DNA of 12,241 nt from JAFGIT01 sp016929465 [NCBI: Candidatus Coatesbacteria bacterium] (GTDB lineage: Bacteria > B130-G9). Positions 8,136 to 12,241 of this stretch are shown here, piece after piece (position 1 is the stretch's first letter; each line of letters begins with the position of its first letter). Both the position numbers and the translations under genes were made by a program. The notes under the pieces are model-generated. The model saw only the letters and a list, made by a program, of their open reading frames with translations. It did not search any database and was not told the origin of the DNA. The stretch is from the NCBI GenBank assembly GCA_016929465.1, contig JAFGIT010000298.1, positions 1 to 12,241 on the forward strand. The letters are read 5' to 3'.

Positions 8136-8924
8136 TCAGATGGAGTAGAATTCGCGATCTGATTCGTGCAGCGACAATATCCTTGGGCCATCCGCCGTTA
8201 CGGCTATGGCGTGCTCGAACTGCGCAGAGAGCCTCCCGTCGGCGGTGACAGCGGTCCAGCGGTCCCGTTTGACTTTGATTTTATAGGTTCCCTCATTGAT
8301 CATTGGCTCCACACAGAAGACCATTCCCTCGAGAATCGGCGTCCCTTGCCCCTTCTTGCCATAATGGGGGACCTGCGGGTCCTCGTGCAGCGATCTACCG
8401 AGACCATGGCCGACGAAGTCCCTCACGGGAGAATAACCATAATGCTCGACATAATCCTGGATCGCGAAACCGATATCACCGATCCTGTTGCCGGGCCTTG
8501 CCAGATCAATCGCTATTCTGAGCGACATCTTGGTCACATCGTGCAGTTTTTGGGCTGCAGCGGTAGGCGTTCCCACGAGCACCGAGATGGCCGTATCTCC
8601 ATGGAATCCATCGATTAAGACGCCGATGTCGATCTTCAAAAGGTCGCCTGACTTGAGCTTGCGCCCGGATGGTATTCCGTGGACTATCTCCTCATTGATG
8701 CTGGTCGTGATCGAACCAGGAAAGGGAGGAAGATTGCCGAGCGAGTAGCCCTTGAAAGACGGCGTGGCTCCTTCCTTCAGAATGAGCCCCTCCGCCATCG
8801 TATCGAGCTCCTTCGTCGTAATACCCGGTACGGCAGCATGTCTCAATTTGTGCAGAACGTCCGCGCAAATCTGGCAAGACCGCTCGATCTTGTCCATCTC
8901 GCGGGCGCTTTTGAGGTCAATCAT
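8136..8924 (-). CDS. map: Methionine aminopeptidase, type I
   Basis: A cytosolic two-metal enzyme that removes the initiator methionine from new proteins when the second residue is small. The 262-residue length fits the type I family (about 250-265). All five metal ligands are in place: Asp99 (LLKIDIG), Asp110 (DGFHGDT), His173 (VGHGLGR), Glu206 (FCVEPM) and Glu237 (QFEHAI). The substrate-contacting histidines are His82 (VHGIPS) and His180. No N-terminal zinc-finger or SH3-binding extension is present, so this is the short type Ia form. The ATG start fits the family N-terminus (an LKSAREMDKI-like beginning), although the ribosome site is weak, with AGGA almost touching the ATG. It follows the helicase gene by 23 bp and is probably cotranscribed with it. 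This differs from the familiar secY-adk-map-infA setting, so a second map elsewhere in the genome is possible. Confidence 0.97.
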   Translation of the reverse strand: MIDLKSAREMDKIERSCQICADVLHKLRHAAVPGITTKELDTMAEGLILKEGATPSFKGYSLGNLPPFPGSITTSINEEIVHGIPSGRKLKSGDLLKIDIGVLIDGFHGDTAISVLVGTPTAAAQKLHDVTKMSLRIAIDLARPGNRIGDIGFAIQDYVEHYGYSPVRDFVGHGLGRSLHEDPQVPHYGKKGQGTPILEGMVFCVEPMINEGTYKIKVKRDRWTAVTADGRLSAQFEHAIAVTADGPRILSLHESDREFYSI

Positions 8925-8947
8925 ATCCTGAGCAGCAGCCTGGTTCG

Positions 8948-11323
8948 CTATTGGCTGATGTCGATAAGCCGACGATACTTCGCGTCGAAGCCGACTTCAA
9001 TAGAAGTGCGTGGCTTCTCCCCAATGGAGTTCTTCTGAATCGTTATCGAGAGCCTGTCGATGGCGAGGTTGCTTGCACCGGTTTCCCCGGTTTGTGAATA
9101 CGGACGGTGGTGCAGGCTCAATATCGAACTTGTGTATGGTTCGACTCGCAGCGAAATCGAAATCGGGGCTTCCACAAGGTCGCCGCCCTCAATTCGGCTA
9201 TGCTCTATCCATGGTGTATTCGTCACTAGGATAGGCGTATTGATGCGCTTTGCCGTATCAAGCAGTTCCCTTGCAGCAGTGCCCAGCTGGATCTCGTTCT
9301 CGATCGGCGACGTCCTGTCCCACGCAAGCATCCCGAGAGTGTCAACCAGGACCAGCCCGACTTTGACGTTTGCCGACATCATCTGACAGATCTCCTGGAT
9401 ATCGGAGACGCAGTAGCGGGAGTGGAATGGCTCCTCGATTACAACCAGCTTGTCCCTGTATTTTGTGAATTCCTCGGCCGCATTCAGGAATTTCTGATAG
9501 TTGCTTCCGCCGGACTCGAGGCGTTTTTTCGCGATTCGGTCGAAGGGGATCTCAAATTCATTTGCTATCAGCATGTTGAATATCGACATGCGTGTGTTCT
9601 CGAAACTGAAGAAGAGAACAGAGTCGTCGGTATTGCGCAGCGTATTGGCAATCGCCTGGATGCAGAATGTAGTCTTCCCGGAACCTGGCAGCCCCGAAAC
9701 GAGCGTCATCTCCCCCGGTCGCAACGAAATATATTGATCGAGTGAAGGCACACCGATCTCGAGACCTGCCGTCGAGGCCTCGTAGGCATCGAGCACGTCA
9801 CGTGGGTTGTAGAAAGATCGCATAAGTTCGTCTTCGGAGACCGTTACGACGGCGACCTCCTCCAGGTCGTCACTGCTGACCGACCATGAGAAGCCCATCT
9901 CCAGGTCATCCTTGCGCTTGCTCTCCATCTGCTCACTGACGCTGCGCGCGAGCGAATCCAGGTCCTCGGTCGCTCTCGTCTTGCCGAGCTGCTCCAACAC
10001 GATGCACCAGAAATGCGGGTCCCATTTCAGGGCGTCACCTATCTCATAGACGAATTCCTTCGCGTCTGCTGATGCAAGCTCGACGCTTGCCTTTGCGGCG
10101 GCTCGCCTCGCCTCAGCGACTTCACCCTCCTTGCCAAGGTCATACTTCGAGCCCAGCTCCTTGCCCAGCCATCTACCGATGGAATAGAGACCGGAGTGGC
10201 TGACCATGCCCTTGTCGAAGTGGTCGAAGCCTCTGGTCTCGATGAGGTCCTTCAGGTCCTTGACACCTTCTGGAAGAGGCATAACGTCCGCTTTCACGCC
10301 AAGGGAGCAGATTATTGATGCAACATCATTCGTTAAGGCGCGGCCCTCTCGCGTTGTCGGAGTGATAAAGATGAAATGCTCAGCACCAAGACTCCTCAAT
10401 GCCTCGAATTTCGCTTGACTGGGCTTGAGCCCCGTACCGAGAGAGACCATCTGCTTGAATATCTTGAACGTCCTGTTGCTCTCGTGCTGTATCGCGATTG
10501 CATCGACCTCGGAGGCGGCCATCCAAACGCTGCGCTCGCTCGTGATCATCGGCGTCGCCTGCTCCAGGCCGAATAAAGAAACGTCCTGAAGGTCCTGTGT
10601 GAAGCCTGGGACGGGCATACGCTTCTCGGGATCGCCAGGATCAGTGCCCACGAAGCCGGTGATATTGCCCTGCGCATCGCCATATCCAAAGAGAAGTGGA
10701 TAATTGGAGGCTATCTCCTCCGAGATAATCCCAGACGCATCAGCGAAATCCCTCTTGAAGTTCATCTTCTCGAGATATTGTCTGATTTCATTACTCGTCG
10801 TGTAAATCCCCACCGGGAAAGCCATCAATGCTCTCTCAGTCAGCCCCATGTCCTTGAAGTAGGACTTGGCCTCCGCGGAAGGACCAGAGCCGCTTCGCTG
10901 AAACGCTTTGGAGAAATAATGGCTCAGCACCCCAAATACGGTCAGCTTCTTCCAGGTTCGCTCTATCTCCTCCCAGTCCGCGGGCGTCATCTCGAGACTC
11001 GAGATATCAACTCCGGCCTTCTGTGCCAATAGAGCAACACCCTCCTTGACCGTGCCGGCTTTTTTGATCGCCGTCGTAAGCCAAGTTCCACGATAGCCGC
11101 ACATCTTGCAGGTGCCACCGGGCCAGTTCTTCGGGAGCACGAAACTCTGGCGGGCACCCTGGTGACTCGGATTCGGGCACATCGTGATATAAGCCGTCTC
11201 CCCCTCTTTGAATCGCTTCAGAGGTGATATGCCCTCAGTGCCCCAAACCGCCTCGTGAGTAAGCTTGCCGAAGACCTTCTCGGTTACGGCATAGTATGCA
11301 TTCGTGCCCGCAGCCTTATTCAT
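8948..11323 (-). CDS. Twinkle/T7 gp4-like primase-helicase with degenerate TOPRIM domain
   Basis: A 791-residue protein with the order of a primase-helicase. (1) A DnaG/CHC2-like zinc finger: C49, H54, C72, C75; the His-to-Cys spacing matches DnaG, while C49-H54 has two extra residues. (2) A primase-core-like region at about 150-250, then a TOPRIM-like fold at about 265-360 with VSLGTGLKPSQ and a LPEGVKD block. The usual EGxxD reads ASEVD (270-274) and the usual DxD reads PTT (322-324), so metal-dependent primer synthesis is probably lost. (3) A linker of about 380-515. (4) A DnaB/RecA-type ATPase: Walker A GLPGSGKTT (544-552), catalytic-type Glu575 in FFSFENT, Walker B ending at Asp661 (VGLVLVDT) and a late QKN (763-765) near the arginine-finger position. 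It should be a hexameric DNA helicase or DNA-dependent ATPase. The ATG has GGGAG 6 nt upstream and a promoter at 11391-11419; map follows it. Unlike DnaB there is no DnaB N-terminal domain, so it is not the ordinary replicative helicase. It may derive from a phage or plasmid. Confidence 0.85.
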   Translation of the reverse strand: MNKAAGTNAYYAVTEKVFGKLTHEAVWGTEGISPLKRFKEGETAYITMCPNPSHQGARQSFVLPKNWPGGTCKMCGYRGTWLTTAIKKAGTVKEGVALLAQKAGVDISSLEMTPADWEEIERTWKKLTVFGVLSHYFSKAFQRSGSGPSAEAKSYFKDMGLTERALMAFPVGIYTTSNEIRQYLEKMNFKRDFADASGIISEEIASNYPLLFGYGDAQGNITGFVGTDPGDPEKRMPVPGFTQDLQDVSLFGLEQATPMITSERSVWMAASEVDAIAIQHESNRTFKIFKQMVSLGTGLKPSQAKFEALRSLGAEHFIFITPTTREGRALTNDVASIICSLGVKADVMPLPEGVKDLKDLIETRGFDHFDKGMVSHSGLYSIGRWLGKELGSKYDLGKEGEVAEARRAAAKASVELASADAKEFVYEIGDALKWDPHFWCIVLEQLGKTRATEDLDSLARSVSEQMESKRKDDLEMGFSWSVSSDDLEEVAVVTVSEDELMRSFYNPRDVLDAYEASTAGLEIGVPSLDQYISLRPGEMTLVSGLPGSGKTTFCIQAIANTLRNTDDSVLFFSFENTRMSIFNMLIANEFEIPFDRIAKKRLESGGSNYQKFLNAAEEFTKYRDKLVVIEEPFHSRYCVSDIQEICQMMSANVKVGLVLVDTLGMLAWDRTSPIENEIQLGTAARELLDTAKRINTPILVTNTPWIEHSRIEGGDLVEAPISISLRVEPYTSSILSLHHRPYSQTGETGASNLAIDRLSITIQKNSIGEKPRTSIEVGFDAKYRRLIDISQ

Positions 11324-11390
11324 GTATCTCTCCCTCTTTGGAATAGGAATTATGATATTCGTCTGGCCTTCAATTGATCAGAGTATTCCT

Positions 11391-11419
11391 ACGATATTTG
11401 GCGCCGTAAATCAAGTCAA
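11391..11419 (-). promoter_or_regulatory. Candidate promoter for the primase-helicase/map transcript
   Basis: On the minus strand, TTGACT (plus 11414-11419; five of six) and TATCGT (plus 11391-11396; four of six) are separated by 17 bases. Transcription would start near 11384, about 60 nt before the ATG. The same -35 variant and spacer occur upstream of the membrane-protein pair. Confidence 0.45.
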
Positions 11420-11453
11420 GCATATAAAGCGCCCCCTGCGGCTCAGGAAAAAT

Positions 11454-11477
11454 GTCAAAAGGTCAAAAGCTCAATGA
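11454..11477. repeat. 8-bp tandem repeat (GTCAAAAG), left arm of an inverted pair
   Basis: Two perfect copies of GTCAAAAG (11454-11461, 11462-11469) and one degenerate copy CTCAATGA (11470-11477). The repeat is the inverted counterpart of the ATTTGACC array at 11639-11662. Its first copy lies upstream of the minus-strand promoter for the helicase gene. Confidence 0.6.
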
Positions 11478-11504
11478 AGGGGCTTGGTGTAAGAGTCATG
11501 ATCA

Positions 11505-11549
11505 TCCATGCAGTCCATGTGGTCCATAAGGTCCATGCCGTCCATCCAA
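11505..11549. repeat. 9-bp tandem repeat, five copies (TCCATNNNN)
   Basis: Five contiguous 9-base units, each starting TCCAT: TCCATGCAG, TCCATGTGG, TCCATAAGG, TCCATGCCG and TCCATCCAA. A degenerate unit, TCATGATCA, precedes them at 11496-11504. The fixed TCCAT with variable remainder means that the minus strand reads as an ATGGACNNN triplet-phase array. No gene with a ribosome site uses it, so it appears to be a noncoding minisatellite. Confidence 0.75.
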
Positions 11550-11577
11550 GTGCTCTGTATAATCTGCGGATAGAAAA

Positions 11578-11600
11578 GGGCGTATGCAATTCGCCCCTAC
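11578..11600. repeat. Small palindromic intergenic motif (GGGCG...CGCCC)
   Basis: GGGCG at 11578-11582 and CGCCC at 11592-11596 form a five-base stem around a nine-base loop, followed by CTAC. From memory, very similar motifs (GTAGGGGCGAATTGCAT on the other strand) recur in intergenic DNA of many environmental bacteria. I could not check that here. Confidence 0.4.
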
Positions 11601-11601
11601 C

Positions 11602-11622
11602 GCCAACTGCCAACTGCCAACA
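11602..11622. repeat. 7-bp tandem repeat (GCCAACT), three copies
   Basis: Three contiguous units GCCAACT, GCCAACT and GCCAACA. The array directly follows the small palindrome and is 16 bases before the next tandem array. Confidence 0.7.
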
Positions 11623-11638
11623 GATTGGAGAGGCCACC

Positions 11639-11662
11639 ATTTGACCTATTGACCATTTGACC
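11639..11662. repeat. 8-bp tandem repeat (ATTTGACC), right arm of an inverted pair
   Basis: Three contiguous units: ATTTGACC (11639-11646), TATTGACC (11647-11654) and ATTTGACC (11655-11662). The reverse complement matches the GTCAAAAG array at 11454-11477 at most positions. The two arrays therefore bracket about 210 bp as imperfect inverted repeats. Confidence 0.65.
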
Positions 11663-11687
11663 CGCCGACCCCGTCGACTCAGCGCAA

Positions 11688-11716
11688 TTGACATTATCAG
11701 CCGTATCGGCCACTAT
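11688..11716 (+). promoter_or_regulatory. Weak candidate promoter for the TPR gene
   Basis: A perfect TTGACA at 11688-11693 is followed after 17 bases by CACTAT (11711-11716), which matches the -10 consensus at only three positions. The T-rich stretch after it and a TATAAG at 11724-11729 are alternatives with poor spacing. It is placed correctly for the gene starting at 11760. Confidence 0.3.
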
Positions 11717-11747
11717 TTTTGTGTATAAGAGCGACAACGGAATCCAT

Positions 11748-11753
11748 GAGAGG
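11748..11753 (+). promoter_or_regulatory. Ribosome binding site of the TPR gene
   Basis: GAGAGG ends 6 nt before the TTG at 11760. It supports that TTG as the start, since the codon just before it is a stop (TAA, 11757-11759). Confidence 0.6.
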
Positions 11754-11759
11754 CGATAA

Positions 11760-12241
11760 TTGGCTGCTGCAAAAAAGGTCGGCAAGGACATTCAGAAGTA
11801 CAAGAAGCTGCTTAAGAAGGAAAAGCGGCTTCAATACTACTTGACGCTAGCCAGGCTGTACGAGAGCGCTGAAGACTTGGGCAGCGCGGAGAAACTACTC
11901 GACGAAGCGGTTGCGAATTTTCCTGACCTGTCATCCGTAAAGGTCGCCTTGGCCCATGTATTGAACGAGTCTGGACGTCCCAAGGATGCCCAGGACCTTC
12001 TTGAGCCCGTCATAGCGAAGGACCGGGACAATCTGCTCGCAGCGAGGCGTCTTGCAGAGTCTTACGAGCTGTCGGGCGATCTCGAGCGCGCGCTTGGCAC
12101 CTACAGAAGCATCCTCAGGTTCAGGCTGGTTGGCCAGGAGGTCAAGGGCCAGGTAGAGCGTCTGGAGCGGCTCGTAAATATGGGCCAGCAAAAGAAAGCA
12201 GCGGGCGATAGCGATTTTGTCGGTATGCCCACTCTGAGCCT
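11760..12241 (+). CDS. TPR-repeat protein, 5' part (cut by window end)
   Basis: An open frame of 160 codons runs from TTG at 11760 to the end of the window without a stop. The codon before it is TAA, and GAGAGG lies at good spacing, so the TTG is the only upstream start. After a lysine-rich N-terminus (residues 4-23) come three tetratricopeptide repeats of about 34 residues, near 26-57, 58-91 and 92-125. They show the usual small and aromatic positions (for example LARLYESAEDLGSAEKLLDEA and SYELSGDLERALGTYRSIL). A glutamine- and lysine-rich linker follows. The last residues (GMPTLS) resemble the start of the S/T-x-T-[LM]-A-x-L-Y-x-x-Q-G segment seen in many bacterial TPR proteins. There is no signal peptide, so it is probably cytoplasmic and a protein-protein interaction scaffold. 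It is divergent from the primase-helicase gene; the partner is unknown. Confidence 0.82.
   Translation, partial: MAAAKKVGKDIQKYKKLLKKEKRLQYYLTLARLYESAEDLGSAEKLLDEAVANFPDLSSVKVALAHVLNESGRPKDAQDLLEPVIAKDRDNLLAARRLAESYELSGDLERALGTYRSILRFRLVGQEVKGQVERLERLVNMGQQKKAAGDSDFVGMPTLS

Noticed and set aside
8166-8618. 150-codon plus-strand frame antisense to map
   Set aside because: map carries all its catalytic residues in the opposite strand; this frame is an antisense artefact.
8948-11323. Ordinary replicative DnaB helicase, RadA or KaiC
   Set aside because: The N-terminal half is a zinc finger plus primase/TOPRIM-like region, not the DnaB N-terminal domain, RadA C4 finger with Lon domain, or a KaiC duplication.
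11496-11662. CRISPR array
   Set aside because: Units are only 7-9 bp and directly contiguous, without unique spacers of 25-40 bp, and there are no cas genes nearby.
11455-11791. Short minus-strand frames across the repeat region, including one with Trp-Thr-rich repeats
   Set aside because: They arise from the 9-bp and 7-bp repeats being read in frame and lack ribosome sites; one overlaps the TPR gene start. Treated as noncoding repeats.
11837-12191. Minus-strand frames of 64-86 codons opposite the TPR gene
   Set aside because: The plus strand has an uninterrupted frame with regular TPR spacing and a good ribosome site, so the minus frames are antisense shadows.

Overview
The window reads as bacterial chromosome: closely packed genes with Shine-Dalgarno-like sites, TTGACN-type promoters and non-ATG starts. 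It probably comes from a poorly sampled lineage with a Gram-negative-style envelope, because the encoded proteins combine recognisable family motifs with long unfamiliar regions. I cannot place it taxonomically. Short noncoding tandem repeats like those at 11.45-11.66 kb are, from memory, common in environmental candidate-phylum, PVC-type and deltaproteobacterial-type genomes, but that is weak evidence.

Six complete genes lie on the minus strand, read from right to left. From 11323 down to 8948 is a Twinkle/T7 gp4-like protein: a DnaG-type zinc finger, a TOPRIM fold that has lost its key acidic residues, and a DnaB-type RecA ATPase. It is followed after 23 bp by a type I methionine aminopeptidase (map), then by a polytopic GT-C glycosyltransferase (8031-6436). 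A secreted PQQ-like beta-propeller protein (6221-4521) has its own promoter and ends in a strong hairpin. Last come two tandem paralogous membrane proteins of about 700 residues (4347-2275 and 2248-125), a family I do not recognise. They share one good promoter and both start with TTG.

On the plus strand, a TPR protein starts with TTG at 11760 and runs off the right edge. It is divergent from the helicase gene. The 436-bp intergenic region between them holds candidate promoters in both directions and a compact mosaic of four different short tandem-repeat families (7, 8, 8 and 9 bp periods). The outermost two repeats are inverted copies of one another. At the left edge, a possible plus-strand gene tail ends at base 60.

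Functionally the window falls into two parts. The right-hand part handles information (helicase/primase-like protein and N-terminal methionine removal). The left-hand part is membrane and envelope (lipid-linked sugar transfer, a secreted propeller, two giant membrane proteins each with a predicted extracytoplasmic C-terminal domain). The most noteworthy items are the apparently primase-dead Twinkle-like protein, the undescribed tandem membrane-protein family and the repeat mosaic.
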